Assembly (NCBI GenBank): GCA_913009535.1
Contig: CAJVXR010000006.1
Location: 1 to 35,720 of the forward strand
Direction of reading: 5' to 3'
DNA: 35,720 nucleotides
Source of the DNA: an uncultured Flavobacteriales bacterium
GTDB taxonomy: Bacteria > Bacteroidota > Bacteroidia > Flavobacteriales > Flavobacteriaceae
This document shows, in pieces, positions 24,794 to 34,097 of the stretch. The notes beneath the pieces were generated by a model. The model was not told the origin of the DNA. It worked only from the letters and a program-made list of their open reading frames with translations, and ran no database searches. A program made the position numbers and the translations under genes. Every line of letters begins with the position of its first letter. Position 1 is the stretch's first letter.

Positions 24794-26041
24794 ATGCAAA
24801 TTTTAAAATTTGGAGGTGCATCTATAAAAAACTCGACTAATATTAAAAAAGTTGCTGAAATAATCAATACAATTGACTGTAGTAATACAATCATAATTGT
24901 ATCAGCGATAGGCAAAACAACTAATGCATTTGAGAATATTATTGAATTATATCTTGAGGACAGTGACGAATTTAAAAATTCAATAAATGAATTACATGAT
25001 TTTCATATTAAAATATTAAATGAATTATTTACAAAAAATCATGCTATCTATAAAATAATAAAAGAGGATTTTATGGAGATTCATAATTTTTTTAAAAAAA
25101 ACAAGTCACCAAACTATAATTTTATTTATGACCAAGTAATATCATATGGGGAGATTTTATCATCAAAAATATTAAATGAATATCTTAATTTTATTGATAT
25201 AAAAAGTAGCTTTAAAGATGTTAGAGAATTGATTAAAACGGATTCATATTATAGGAATTCAAATATTAATTGGAAGATCACTAAAAAAAATATTCTGGCA
25301 ACAAATTTTAATCCAAACATAACCTTAACTCAAGGTTTTATCGCCAGTAATGAAGATAATTTTACGACAACAATGGGTAGGGAAGCTAGCGATTATACTG
25401 CTGCTGTATTTGCGTACTGTTTAAGCGCAAACTCAGTAACTATTTGGAAAGATGTAGATGGTATTTTAAATGCAGATCCTAAAAAATTCAAAAACACTGT
25501 CCTCTTAGAAAAAATTTCTTATGACGAGGCGATTGAATTAGCCTTTTATGGTGCTTCTGTCGTACACCCAAAAACTATTCAGCCATTACAAAAAAAAGAA
25601 ATTCCTTTATATGTAAAATCCTACAATAACCCTAATGCAATTGGGACATGCGTTAGTAAATCAAAGGAGCTATTCCCTAAAATACCTTGTTATATTTTAA
25701 AAGAGAATCAAATTTTAATAAGTATTTCTTCTCTAGATTTTTCGTTTACAATTAATGATAAAATAAAATCAATTTTAAATTTATTATCTAACTATAAAAT
25801 AAAAATAAACTTAACTCAGAACTCCGCAATTAGCCTAACTTTATGTGTAGATGATAACTATAGTAATATTGATAAATTAATAAATGAGTTGAAATCTAAT
25901 TTCAAAATTCATATTGAAAAAAAATTAAAGTTATATACTGTTAGAAATTTAGAAAAAAAATCTGTTGATCAGTTTAAAAAAGATAAAAACATAATAATTG
26001 AACAATTATACAACAACACTTTACAGTTTATTTGCAGGTAA
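24794..26041 (+). CDS. Aspartate kinase (monofunctional)
   Basis: Makes aspartyl phosphate, the first step towards lysine, threonine and methionine. The 415 residues start with the family motif KFGGASI at 5-11, then show a kinase domain with TLTQGFIASN and TTMGREASDYTAA (nucleotide and aspartate binding) and WKDVDGI, and end in a degenerate ACT-type regulatory region. Its length suits monofunctional enzymes, so no homoserine dehydrogenase is fused. The C-terminal ACT region is Lys/Asn-rich and diverged. It follows the GNAT gene by 3 bases and faces arsC tail to tail with a gap of 3 bases. Confidence 0.9.
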   Translation: MQILKFGGASIKNSTNIKKVAEIINTIDCSNTIIIVSAIGKTTNAFENIIELYLEDSDEFKNSINELHDFHIKILNELFTKNHAIYKIIKEDFMEIHNFFKKNKSPNYNFIYDQVISYGEILSSKILNEYLNFIDIKSSFKDVRELIKTDSYYRNSNINWKITKKNILATNFNPNITLTQGFIASNEDNFTTTMGREASDYTAAVFAYCLSANSVTIWKDVDGILNADPKKFKNTVLLEKISYDEAIELAFYGASVVHPKTIQPLQKKEIPLYVKSYNNPNAIGTCVSKSKELFPKIPCYILKENQILISISSLDFSFTINDKIKSILNLLSNYKIKINLTQNSAISLTLCVDDNYSNIDKLINELKSNFKIHIEKKLKLYTVRNLEKKSVDQFKKDKNIIIEQLYNNTLQFICR

Positions 26042-26044
26042 AAC

Positions 26045-26461
26045 CTAAGCTCTTTTATCAATAAAATCAATGCAATATTTTTTTATATCCTCTCTAACAG
26101 CTCTAAATTTTTCTAAAAATAAATCTGATTTACTGTCTGTTTTTGAAGGGTCTGAAAAATTCTTATGAATCTTAATTGCGTCTTTAAAATCAACCAAAGG
26201 GCAGCTTTCCTTAGCATGATCGCAAACAGTGATTATATAATCAAAGTCAATAGATAAGTATTCGTCTATGTGATTTGAGGAGTAATTTGAAATGTCAATA
26301 TTATCTTCTTTCATGATCTCAATTGCAGTCGGATTGACTCCATGTACCTCCACACCAGCACTATAAATTTTAAATCTTGAGGTTGCATATAATTCTAGAT
26401 AGCCATGTGCCATTTGACTTCTACAAGAGTTTCCCGTGCATAGTACTAAAATGTTTTTCAT
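26045..26461 (-). CDS. arsC: Arsenate reductase, low-molecular-weight phosphatase type (thioredoxin-coupled)
   Basis: Protein of 138 residues with the phosphatase loop CTGNSCR at 8-14 (Cys8, Arg14), a Cys80/Cys87 pair in VCDHAKESC like the redox pair of thioredoxin-dependent ArsC enzymes, and the general acid Asp104/Pro105 region in FSDPSK. Such enzymes reduce arsenate to arsenite. No arsR, arsB or acr3 neighbour is present, so it is not part of a classical resistance operon; it overlaps the hydroxyacid dehydrogenase by 4 bases and sits at the end of the serS transcript. A general protein tyrosine phosphatase function remains possible, though the extra cysteines argue for ArsC. Confidence 0.88.
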   Translation of the reverse strand: MKNILVLCTGNSCRSQMAHGYLELYATSRFKIYSAGVEVHGVNPTAIEIMKEDNIDISNYSSNHIDEYLSIDFDYIITVCDHAKESCPLVDFKDAIKIHKNFSDPSKTDSKSDLFLEKFRAVREDIKKYCIDFIDKRA

Positions 26462-27396
26462 ATTAATTTAAAATAAGTTTCAATTTTATCTACAATAATT
26501 TGAGATAATTTAATATTACTTTCAAAAGTCCAGCCAGCAATATGAGGAGTAATAATCACATTTTTTAAAGAATTTAATTTATAAAAATCTTGATTTTTAT
26601 CATTTATGATTTCAGTAAATGAAGAACTTTCTATGTCCAGTACATCTAGACCTGCTCCTAAAACCTTCTTAGTTTTTAAAGCTTCAATTAAATCTGTAGT
26701 ATTAACTATAGTTCCTCTACTTGTGTTTAACAGCCAAAAAGGTTTATTAAATTTTTCAATGAAAATTTTATTAAATAAATTAAATGTTAAATTTGTCTGT
26801 GGTAAGTGTAGACTAAGAATATCAGCATTTTCGAAAATGTTATCTAAAGAAGATTTTTTCGCAATATCACTTTTAACATTGTCATTTACATCGTAAAAAA
26901 TTACATTACAATTAAAGGCAGCTATTTTTTTTGCAAAACTTTTTCCAGTATTACCCAAGCCCAATATAGCTACTGTCTTGCCCTCTAATTCATAACCTCT
27001 ATTTTGTTCTCTAATCCATAATCCTTTTTTAACTTCTATTGATGAGGTGTTAATATTATTTAACAAAGATAGAAGTAAACCCATGGCATGTTCTCCAACA
27101 GCGTTACTATTACCTTCAGGAGATGATATGATTCTAATATTTTTAGTTCTGGCATGTTCTAAATCAATATTTTCTATTCCAGACCCCACTCTAGCTATAA
27201 ACTTTAAGTTGGTAGCTTTGTCTATAAATACTTTATCAATTTTAAACCTGCTACGCAAAATTAATCCATCATAATTCTTAATAATCAAACCTATATCATT
27301 TTTTGATGAAATAAAATCAGTATGATTAACATGACCATTTTTTGTTAACATTGGAATTAGTGATGGATGATTTGAATCAATATGAAGAATCTTCAT
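26458..27396 (-). CDS. D-2-hydroxyacid dehydrogenase (phosphoglycerate dehydrogenase-like)
   Basis: NAD-dependent dehydrogenase of 312 residues. The catalytic Arg lies in ARVGSGIENID, the Rossmann motif in AILGLGNTGKSF, the Glu region in GAGLDVLDIE and the catalytic His in TPHIAGWT. Length and order match the SerA/GyaR group without a C-terminal ACT domain. In flavobacteria a gene of this type often follows mgtE; whether it is the 3-phosphoglycerate dehydrogenase of serine biosynthesis or an erythronate/hydroxypyruvate enzyme cannot be settled here. Its ATG overlaps the last base of mgtE and its end overlaps arsC by 4 bases, so it is translated in a tight chain. Confidence 0.87.
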   Translation of the reverse strand: MKILHIDSNHPSLIPMLTKNGHVNHTDFISSKNDIGLIIKNYDGLILRSRFKIDKVFIDKATNLKFIARVGSGIENIDLEHARTKNIRIISSPEGNSNAVGEHAMGLLLSLLNNINTSSIEVKKGLWIREQNRGYELEGKTVAILGLGNTGKSFAKKIAAFNCNVIFYDVNDNVKSDIAKKSSLDNIFENADILSLHLPQTNLTFNLFNKIFIEKFNKPFWLLNTSRGTIVNTTDLIEALKTKKVLGAGLDVLDIESSSFTEIINDKNQDFYKLNSLKNVIITPHIAGWTFESNIKLSQIIVDKIETYFKLI

Positions 27397-28769
27397 TAAA
27401 AAGGCAATATTAATTTAGCAATATAGAAATAAATTAAAATACCAAAAATATCATTACTTGTGGTAATAAATGGGCCAGTTGCTATTGCTGGATCTATACC
27501 TCTTTTATCTAAAAAAAGTGGAATAAAAGTACCTATAATTCCAGCTACAATAATTACAATCACTAATGAAATCGAAATAGCTAAAGCGACCAGATATTCA
27601 TCTGGATTCCATGTGATAATAAATAAAAATAAAATGATAGCTAAAATAACTCCATTTAATATGGATAAAAAAGTCTCTTTTAGTAGCCTATTATTCACAC
27701 TACCTCTTATATCATCATTAGCGAGTCCTTGTACAATAATTGCACTTGATTGTACGCCAACATTTCCTGCCATTGCCGCAATTAAAGGAGTGAAATAAAA
27801 TAAGATCGGATGTTTAAGCAGGATAACGTCAAACGTTCCCATTACTATCGCTGCGCCTATCCCTCCTAAGAGACCTAAAAGCAGCCAAGGAAGTCTAGCG
27901 CGAGATAATTGCAATATTGTATCATCAACATCAACATCCTGCAGTATACCAGCTGCTAATTGATAATCTTTTTCAGCTTCTTCTTTAATTAAATCAACAA
28001 TGTCATCTATAGTAATACGACCCAACAAAGTATTTTCATCATCAACAACAGGGATAGCTTCTAAATCATATTTTTGCATAATATTTGCGACACTCTCTGC
28101 TTCATCATTAACATTTACAGAATCCACTTTAGTTATATATATTGATTGAATACTTGATCTCGTGTTAGATACTAATAAATCTTTGAGGGATAATCTCCCT
28201 ACTAATTTATTGTCATCATTAACTACATAAATAGAATGTACTCTGGTAACTTCTGCAGCTTGGATTCGCATTTCCTTGACACATTTAGTTACTGTCCAAT
28301 TTTCGTTAACTTTAACTAATTCTTTTGCCATAAGGCCTCCAGCGGAGTCTTCATCATATTTTAATAACTCTTTAATATCAGCTTTAAGTTCAGCATCAAT
28401 TATTTTTGAGATAACTTTCTTTTGAGTCTCAACCGATAATTCGGAAATTATATCCGTAGCGTCATCAGTATCTAATTCTTCAATTTCTTCTGCAATTTCT
28501 TTAGGTGAAAGGTTTTTTAGTATTTGTTCTCTAAAATCCTCATCAAGTTCCATAAGAACTTCAGAAGTTTTATCACTTTCTAAAAGTTTGATTATATAAG
28601 TTGCCTGCTCAAAATTTAATTCCTCTAAAATTTCTGCAATATCTGCATGATGGAAAGTGCTTAACTTATCTAACAACGATTTATCGTCAGACGAAGTGAC
28701 TAAAACAATCACTTCACTGATCAGTAAATCAGTTAATTTAAATTTTATATTTTTTTCAACTTTGCTCAA
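27396..28769 (-). CDS. mgtE: Magnesium transporter MgtE
   Basis: Membrane Mg2+ channel/transporter of 457 residues. The layout is an N-terminal helical MgtE-N domain (HADIAEILEEL repeats, to about 130), paired CBS domains (about 135-260) and five C-terminal membrane helices with the conserved LPWLLLGLLGG and a pore region around GNVGVQSSA. The cytosolic domains of the family sense Mg2+ and gate the pore. The start is a TTG at 28769-28767: an in-frame stop lies four codons upstream and there is no ATG nearby, and the family N-terminus fits. It follows rsmA with a 5-base gap, so translation may be coupled to that of rsmA. Confidence 0.93.
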   Translation of the reverse strand: MSKVEKNIKFKLTDLLISEVIVLVTSSDDKSLLDKLSTFHHADIAEILEELNFEQATYIIKLLESDKTSEVLMELDEDFREQILKNLSPKEIAEEIEELDTDDATDIISELSVETQKKVISKIIDAELKADIKELLKYDEDSAGGLMAKELVKVNENWTVTKCVKEMRIQAAEVTRVHSIYVVNDDNKLVGRLSLKDLLVSNTRSSIQSIYITKVDSVNVNDEAESVANIMQKYDLEAIPVVDDENTLLGRITIDDIVDLIKEEAEKDYQLAAGILQDVDVDDTILQLSRARLPWLLLGLLGGIGAAIVMGTFDVILLKHPILFYFTPLIAAMAGNVGVQSSAIIVQGLANDDIRGSVNNRLLKETFLSILNGVILAIILFLFIITWNPDEYLVALAISISLVIVIIVAGIIGTFIPLFLDKRGIDPAIATGPFITTSNDIFGILIYFYIAKLILPF

Positions 28770-28774
28770 AAAGT

Positions 28775-29548
28775 CTAATTATTTTTATCGATTAAATCTG
28801 TTAAAGAAATAAATTCTTCAACAGATAATTGCTCGGGCCTTAAATCAAAGATAGTATCTTCTCTCAAACTATCGGATAAATTAAAAGTTTTTAAACTATT
28901 TCTTAATGTTTTTCTTCTTTGCTGAAAAGACAACTTTACAACTTTAAAAAAAAGTCTCTCATTATAATTAATATCTACTTGTTCTTTTCTGATCAATCTT
29001 ATTACTGCAGAGGTAACTTTTGGTGGTGGGGTAAATACAGAGGGAGGGACAGAAAACAAGTAATCAGTTTCATAATAGGCTTGGGTCAAAACTGAAAGAA
29101 TACCATATTTTTTACTCCCTTTTTTTTCACATATTCTTTCAGCTACTTCTTTTTGAAACATCCCAATTAGTTCTGGAACCAGACTTTTATATTCTAAAGC
29201 TTTAAAAATTATTTGAGTTGAAATATTATAAGGAAAATTACCTATAATTGCGAACTTGTTTATAAAAACGTCATCTAATTTTAATTTAAGAAAGTCGCTC
29301 TCTAAAATAATAGATGGGTCTATTCCAAGTTTTGTCTTAAGAAAAACCACTGACTCACTATCAATTTCAACTAATTTTAAATCTAATTTTAAATCTAATA
29401 AATATTTGGTTAAAACTCCTGTCCCGGGACCAATTTCCATAACATTTGAGTAACCTGACAGGGATAAAGAATTAACAATTTTTCTAGCTATATTTTCATC
29501 ATTCAAAAAATGTTGACCTAAATATTTTTTTGGCTTGACATTTCTCAT
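28775..29548 (-). CDS. rsmA: 16S rRNA (adenine1518/1519-N6)-dimethyltransferase
   Basis: Dimethylates two adenines in the 3' hairpin of 16S rRNA during small-subunit assembly. The 257 residues start [13 protein letters not shown], the family opening, with the SAM motif [10 protein letters not shown] (38-47) and the catalytic motif IV NFPYNIS. The segment after motif I has a tandem in-frame 12-base repeat giving LDLKLDLKL (bases 29373-29396). It lies 2 bases after serS and 5 before mgtE in one transcript. Confidence 0.95.
   Translation of the reverse strand: MRNVKPKKYLGQHFLNDENIARKIVNSLSLSGYSNVMEIGPGTGVLTKYLLDLKLDLKLVEIDSESVVFLKTKLGIDPSIILESDFLKLKLDDVFINKFAIIGNFPYNISTQIIFKALEYKSLVPELIGMFQKEVAERICEKKGSKKYGILSVLTQAYYETDYLFSVPPSVFTPPPKVTSAVIRLIRKEQVDINYNERLFFKVVKLSFQQRRKTLRNSLKTFNLSDSLREDTIFDLRPEQLSVEEFISLTDLIDKNN
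29371..29399 (-). repeat. In-frame 12-base tandem repeat in rsmA
   Basis: The unit AATTTTAAATCT (plus strand) occurs at 29373-29384 and again at 29385-29396, with partial copies on both sides. It gives LDLKLDLKL in RsmA, between motif I and the acidic VEID strand, and is probably a slippage duplication in a loop. Confidence 0.6.
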
Positions 29549-29550
29549 AT

Positions 29551-30822
29551 TTAATCGATTATAGAGAATCCTGTATAAGGGACTAGAACCTCAGGGATAA
29601 CAATCCCTTTTGAAGTTTGGTTATTTTCAATTAGAGTAGCTAAAACTCTAGGTAGTGCCAATGAACTACCATTTAATGTATGTGCTAATTGAGTCTTTCC
29701 AGATGAGTTTTTGTATCTTAATTTTAATCTATTTGCTTGAAAAGTCTCAAAATTAGATACAGATGAAACCTCTAGCCATTTATTTTGACCAGCTGAAAAC
29801 AATTCAAAATCATAAGTAAGACAAGATGTAAATCCTAAATCTGATCCACACAATTTTAAAATTCTAAATGGAAGGTTTAGTTTATTTATAATCGACTTCA
29901 CGTGATCAACCATACTATCCAGTGCTTCATACGATTTATCCGGATGTTCGACTCTTAATATTTCGACTTTATCAAACTGATGGAGCCTATTTAAACCCCT
30001 GACATGAGAACCGTAACTTCCAGCCTCTCTTCTAAAACAAGGGGTGTAAGAAGTTAATAGTTTAGGCAAATTAGATTCAGCAATTATTTCGTCTCTAAAT
30101 ATATTTGTAGCTGGTACTTCAGCCGTGGGGATTAAATACAAATTGTCTTCTTGAATGTAATACATCATTCCTTCTTTGTCTGGTAATTGACCAGTACCAA
30201 AGGCAGATTTCTCGTTTATTAAATGAGGTACTTGAACTTCATTATAACCAGCTTTGGTGTTCATATCTAAGAAGTAAGAAATTAGTGCTCTTTGTAACTT
30301 AGCACCTTTACCTTTATATACAGGAAACCCAGCTCCGGTAATTTTATTACCCAATTCAAAATCGATTATATCATACTTTTTTGCTAAATCCCAGTGTGGT
30401 AAAGATCCTTTTGGTAAATCTGGCAACTCTCCACCACACATTATTTCAACATTATCCTCTTCGCTTTTCCCTTTAGGAACTGAGTGGTGAGGTATATTAG
30501 GTATCTTATATAATAACTGCTGGAGATTGTTTTTTACAGAATTTAATTCTTCATTTAATTTTTTACTAGCTTCTTTTAATTCTACAGTTTTTTCTTTTAA
30601 AATAGAGGCTTGATTTACATGACCTTGTTTAAACAAATCACCAATTTCTTTAGAAATTAAATTAGACTGATGCAAGATGTTATCCAACTCAGTTTGAATT
30701 TTTCTTTTTTTGGTATCAACATCAATTACGGACTCAATCACGGATGAAGAATCTATGTTTCTTTTTGAAAGTGAATCAACAATTAAATCTTTGTTTTCTC
30801 TAATAAAATTTATTTCTAACAT
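29551..30822 (-). CDS. serS: Seryl-tRNA synthetase
   Basis: Charges tRNA-Ser and tRNA-Sec. The 423 residues consist of the N-terminal coiled-coil arm (about 30-105, Glu/Lys-rich) and the class II catalytic core with FETFQANR and the class II motifs, [12 protein letters not shown] (motif 2) and [18 protein letters not shown] (motif 3). The length is standard. It starts a likely transcript serS-rsmA-mgtE-dehydrogenase-arsC, with gaps of 2, 5, -1 and -4 bases; a -7 box lies 18 bases upstream. Confidence 0.96.
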   Translation of the reverse strand: MLEINFIRENKDLIVDSLSKRNIDSSSVIESVIDVDTKKRKIQTELDNILHQSNLISKEIGDLFKQGHVNQASILKEKTVELKEASKKLNEELNSVKNNLQQLLYKIPNIPHHSVPKGKSEEDNVEIMCGGELPDLPKGSLPHWDLAKKYDIIDFELGNKITGAGFPVYKGKGAKLQRALISYFLDMNTKAGYNEVQVPHLINEKSAFGTGQLPDKEGMMYYIQEDNLYLIPTAEVPATNIFRDEIIAESNLPKLLTSYTPCFRREAGSYGSHVRGLNRLHQFDKVEILRVEHPDKSYEALDSMVDHVKSIINKLNLPFRILKLCGSDLGFTSCLTYDFELFSAGQNKWLEVSSVSNFETFQANRLKLRYKNSSGKTQLAHTLNGSSLALPRVLATLIENNQTSKGIVIPEVLVPYTGFSIID

Positions 30823-30840
30823 AAAAAGTAATAATTATTG

Positions 30841-30848
30841 CAAATTTA
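30841..30848 (-). promoter_or_regulatory. -7 promoter box for the serS operon
   Basis: TAAATTTG on the minus strand fits TAnnTTTG, is followed by CA, and ends 18 bases before the serS ATG in the 43-base gap after ribF. No -33 TTG is obvious. Confidence 0.3.
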
Positions 30849-30865
30849 TAATAATTGATTTAATA

Positions 30866-31798
30866 TTAAATATTTAGACTATTAATATAACTCAAAGTGG
30901 TAACTTTATCTAACTCTAGTTGTTTTTTTAAATCTTCAATTGAACTAAATTTCTTTTCACTTCTAATTCTAGTGATCATTTCTACAGATAAACTCTGATT
31001 ATAGATGTTTTTATTAAAATCTAAAAAATGAATTTCTATAGACTGATTCTTTCTGTTAAAAGTTGGGTTAGTACCTATGTTCATCATCCCAAAAACACAT
31101 TTCTCATCAATAAGAGACTTGACTATATAAACTCCATTCTTAGGCACTAATTTGTAAGATTCATCAATTTTAATATTAGCTGTAGGAAATGAAATTGTTT
31201 TTCCAATATTATTTCCATGAATAACAGTACCATTAAAAAAGTAATTGTAGCCTAAATAATTATTAGCTAATTTAATATCGCCATTATTTAGGGCTTTTCT
31301 AATTTTTGTAGAACTTATAGCTATGTTATCAATATCTTGAGCTAAGATTTCTGTAACTGTAAAATCATATAGTTCTCCAAACTCTCTAAGCTGCTGAATA
31401 TTAGCTGTTCTATTTCTTCCAAAATGGTGGTCATAACCAATTATAATATGCTTAGCATTTAACTTGTTAACCAGTATATCTCTAACAAATTCAAGAGCGC
31501 TTAAGCGAGAAAACTCTTTAGTAAATTCTTTAATTATTAGAAAATCTAAGTTAAGAGTGTTTAACAAATCTTGCTTTTCGTTAATTGTGTTAATTAATTT
31601 AATTTCATTATTACTTTGCAAAACCATTTTTGGATGTGGAAAAAAAGATAACAAAATAGAGACAAGATTATCTGTAGAGGATATAGTCGTTAATTGATTG
31701 ATTATTTTTCTATGCCCAATATGTACTCCGTCAAACGTACCGATAGTTATTACCGAATGGCTTTTTGAGTTGTAATTTTCTAGTTTCTTTCTAATCAA
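30866..31798 (-). CDS. ribF: Bifunctional riboflavin kinase / FAD synthetase
   Basis: Makes FMN and FAD from riboflavin. The 310 residues hold the N-terminal adenylyltransferase with TIGTFDGVHIGH (from about 18) and SSTKIRKAL, and the C-terminal kinase with GKTISFPTAN and a late GMMNIGTNPTF. The start is a TTG at 31798-31796 that overlaps the TGA stop of pth (TTGA), since the frame has a stop four codons upstream and no ATG. Such overlap suggests translational coupling to pth. Confidence 0.95.
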   Translation of the reverse strand: MIRKKLENYNSKSHSVITIGTFDGVHIGHRKIINQLTTISSTDNLVSILLSFFPHPKMVLQSNNEIKLINTINEKQDLLNTLNLDFLIIKEFTKEFSRLSALEFVRDILVNKLNAKHIIIGYDHHFGRNRTANIQQLREFGELYDFTVTEILAQDIDNIAISSTKIRKALNNGDIKLANNYLGYNYFFNGTVIHGNNIGKTISFPTANIKIDESYKLVPKNGVYIVKSLIDEKCVFGMMNIGTNPTFNRKNQSIEIHFLDFNKNIYNQSLSVEMITRIRSEKKFSSIEDLKKQLELDKVTTLSYINSLNI

Positions 31799-32364
31799 TT
31801 TTTTAAATTATAGCTGTTCATTGTTACTGAAATACCACTCATTACAAATGAAAAAATTAAATCACTAACAGTTTCTTTTAATTTTTTAAGATCTGATAAC
31901 TCTTCATTAGAAAATTTAGATAAAACAAAGTTACTTTGATGTCCCTTTTTAAATTCATTCGAAATACCAATTCTTAATCTATTATACTCTGTTGTGTTAA
32001 GACAGCTCTCGATGTCTTTCAAGCCGTTATGGCCTCCATTACTTCCGCTAGGTTTTAATCTTAATTTTGCAAATGGTAAATTAAGGTCATCGCTAATGAT
32101 CAATAAATTACTTATTTCAATTTTTTCAAATTTCAACCAGTATTGTACGGCTGCCCCGCTTAAATTCATATAAGTGTTTGGTTTTAAAAAAATAAAAGAT
32201 CTACCCTTATATTTATACTTACAAACACTTCCAAAGCTAGCATTTGAAAAATTTAAGTCTAATTTATTGGTAAGAAAGTCTAACATATCGAAACCTATAT
32301 TATGTCTAGTGTTAACATATTCATCTCCAATATTCCCTAAGCCAACAATTAAATATTTTTTCAT
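31795..32364 (-). CDS. pth: Peptidyl-tRNA hydrolase
   Basis: Releases tRNA from dropped-off peptidyl-tRNA. The 189 residues carry VGLGNIGDEYVNTRHNIGF with the catalytic His of the RHNIGF box, NTYMNLSG and GSNGGHNGLKDIE. It is of normal length. It begins its own unit after the strong terminator of rplY, with a -7 box 18 bases before its ATG, and overlaps ribF by 4 bases at its end. Confidence 0.96.
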   Translation of the reverse strand: MKKYLIVGLGNIGDEYVNTRHNIGFDMLDFLTNKLDLNFSNASFGSVCKYKYKGRSFIFLKPNTYMNLSGAAVQYWLKFEKIEISNLLIISDDLNLPFAKLRLKPSGSNGGHNGLKDIESCLNTTEYNRLRIGISNEFKKGHQSNFVLSKFSNEELSDLKKLKETVSDLIFSFVMSGISVTMNSYNLKN

Positions 32365-32382
32365 CTATTAAATATAATACTA

Positions 32383-32390
32383 CAAAAATA
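32383..32390 (-). promoter_or_regulatory. -7 promoter box for pth-ribF
   Basis: TATTTTTG on the minus strand fits TAnnTTTG and ends 18 bases before the pth ATG. It lies within the T tract of the rplY terminator, so the end of one transcript and start of the next share bases. A TTG lies in the hairpin loop but only about 14 bases away. Confidence 0.3.
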
Positions 32391-32423
32391 AAAAAGCATT
32401 CTGACAAATAGCCAGAATGCTTT
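32390..32423 (-). terminator. Intrinsic terminator of the prs-rplY transcript
   Basis: AAAGCATTCTG (32393-32403) and CAGAATGCTTT (32413-32423) form a perfect 11-pair stem around a 9-base loop. On the minus strand it is followed by a long T run (TTTTTTATTTTTG counting stem Ts). It lies 28 bases after the rplY stop. Confidence 0.85.
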
Positions 32424-32450
32424 AAATAACTTAATTAGTGAGTGTATATT

Positions 32451-33116
32451 TTATTCTGCAGGCTTATCAGATGCAGGCTTATCAGATGCAGGCTTATCAG
32501 ATGCTTCTGGTGAATCACCAGTTTCTTCTGAATCAGAATCTTCATCTTCAAGAGTAGCTTCTACTAAAGCAGCTCTAGCTCTTCTAATTTGACAAACTAC
32601 AGTACTATCAGGTTGTAAGAAAGAATAAGAATCATTTAAAATTTCGCGAATATATACTCTTTGCCCGATTTCAAGATTTGAAATATCTATTTCAATATAA
32701 TCAGGTAAATTTGTTGGAAGAGCTTTAATTCTTAATTTACGTTGATTTTTCTGAAGATTACCACCCATTTTCACTCCAATTGAATTTCCTATAATATTTA
32801 CTGGAATATTCATAGCTATTGCTTTATCACTAAATAGTTGATAAAAATCAATATGTAAAATTCTATCTGTTACTGGGTGAAATTGTATGTCTTGTAGAAC
32901 TGCTTCTAATTTCTCTCCACTATCTAAAGCAACTACAACTGTATGCGCTTTTGAAGTATATACTAATTTGGAGAATGCCAACTCTGGTGCAGAGAAATGC
33001 ATTGGGGTATCTCCTCCGTATATAACGCAAGGTACCTGTCCAGCATTACGTAAGGCTTTTGTTGACTTTTTGCCTACGCTTTCTCTTTTAGATCCGTTAA
33101 TTGTAATTGATTTCAT
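32451..33116 (-). CDS. rplY: 50S ribosomal protein bL25, CTC form with repeat tail
   Basis: Binds 5S rRNA in the large subunit. The 221 residues make up an N-terminal L25 domain (to about 95) and the C-terminal TL5/CTC domain (to about 185), followed by an acidic tail with three copies of SDKPA made by a 15-base tandem repeat. The tail is disordered by composition and probably free to vary. Gap to prs is 23 bases with no promoter box, so it is read from prs; a strong terminator follows. Confidence 0.95.
   Translation of the reverse strand: MKSITINGSKRESVGKKSTKALRNAGQVPCVIYGGDTPMHFSAPELAFSKLVYTSKAHTVVVALDSGEKLEAVLQDIQFHPVTDRILHIDFYQLFSDKAIAMNIPVNIIGNSIGVKMGGNLQKNQRKLRIKALPTNLPDYIEIDISNLEIGQRVYIREILNDSYSFLQPDSTVVCQIRRARAALVEATLEDEDSDSEETGDSPEASDKPASDKPASDKPAE
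32461..32505 (-). repeat. 15-base tandem repeat, three copies, in the rplY tail
   Basis: GGCTTATCAGATGCA (plus strand) occurs at 32461-32475 and 32476-32490, and with one changed last base at 32491-32505. It encodes the SDKPA repeats at the C-terminus of bL25. Perfect copies suggest recent or ongoing slippage. Confidence 0.9.
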
Positions 33117-33139
33117 TGTTTTATTTTAAGGTTAATTAT

Positions 33140-34081
33140 TTACATAATAAAGTTTGAACTTATTGACTCATTATTGTGAACTTTCTTCATAACATCAGCA
33201 AATAAATCGGCGCAAGATAACACTTTAATTTTAGAACTTGAATTAATTAACGGAATAGAGTCTGTAACAATTAATTCTTTAAGTTGAGATTTTCTGATAT
33301 TGTCATAAGCATTACCAGATAAAATTGGATGAGTACATATAGCTCTTACACTTAAGGCTCCTCTTTCTATCATAAGATCAGCAGCTTTTGTAAGAGTACC
33401 AGCGGTGTCAACCATATCATCAACTAGAACAACATTTTTTCCATCTACATTACCAATTAATTCCATGTGTGAAATTATATTTGCTTTTGCTCGTTGCTTA
33501 TAACAAATTACCACATCACTCTCCATGGCCTTCGCATAAGCATAGGCTCGTTTTGACCCTCCCATATCAGGAGATGCTATAGTTAAATTATCTAATTGTA
33601 AACTTTGAAGGTATGGTAAGAAGATTGTTGATGCATAAAGATGATCAACTGGGATTTCAAAGAATCCTTGTATTTGATCTGCATGTAAATCCATAGTAAT
33701 AATTCTTGTAGCTCCTGCAGATTCTAATATTTTAGCTATCATTTTTGCAGCTATAGGTACTCGGGGTTTATCTTTCCTATCTTGTCTAGCCCATCCAAAA
33801 TAAGGAATTACAGCAGTTATATGTCTAGCAGATGCACGTTTTGCAGCATCAATCATAAGTAGCATTTCCATTAAATTTTCTGAAGATGGATTTGTAGATC
33901 CTATAATAAATATTCTAGTCCCACGAATAGATTCCTCATAAGATGGTTGAAATTCACCATCACTATATTTAGAAGTGATGATTTTTCCTAAATCAACTCC
34001 ATAAGCATTGGCAATATTTTTAGCAAGTATTTCAGTCTTAGAACAATGAAATAGTTTAGGTTGGATTTGTGTTTTACTCAT
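33140..34081 (-). CDS. prs: Ribose-phosphate pyrophosphokinase (PRPP synthetase)
   Basis: Makes PRPP from ribose 5-phosphate and ATP for nucleotide, His and Trp synthesis. The 313 residues carry the class I features: SYEESIRGTRIFII, the flexible loop YFGWARQDRKDKPRVP, the His-rich MDLHADQIQGFF and the PRPP loop VVLVDDMVDTAGT. It starts only 16 bases after the stop of the LamG-like gene, with no -7 box in that gap or nearby, so its promoter must lie inside or before that gene, or the junction is unusual. Confidence 0.96.
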   Translation of the reverse strand: MSKTQIQPKLFHCSKTEILAKNIANAYGVDLGKIITSKYSDGEFQPSYEESIRGTRIFIIGSTNPSSENLMEMLLMIDAAKRASARHITAVIPYFGWARQDRKDKPRVPIAAKMIAKILESAGATRIITMDLHADQIQGFFEIPVDHLYASTIFLPYLQSLQLDNLTIASPDMGGSKRAYAYAKAMESDVVICYKQRAKANIISHMELIGNVDGKNVVLVDDMVDTAGTLTKAADLMIERGALSVRAICTHPILSGNAYDNIRKSQLKELIVTDSIPLINSSSKIKVLSCADLFADVMKKVHNNESISSNFIM

Positions 34082-34097
34082 TATAATTAGCTGTTAA

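Noticed and set aside
26045..26461. Arsenic resistance island
   Set aside because: Only arsC is present, at the end of a housekeeping transcript, without arsR, a transporter or mobile-element marks.
32461..32505. Short direct repeats as a possible CRISPR array
   Set aside because: The units are adjacent without spacers and code in frame for the bL25 tail.
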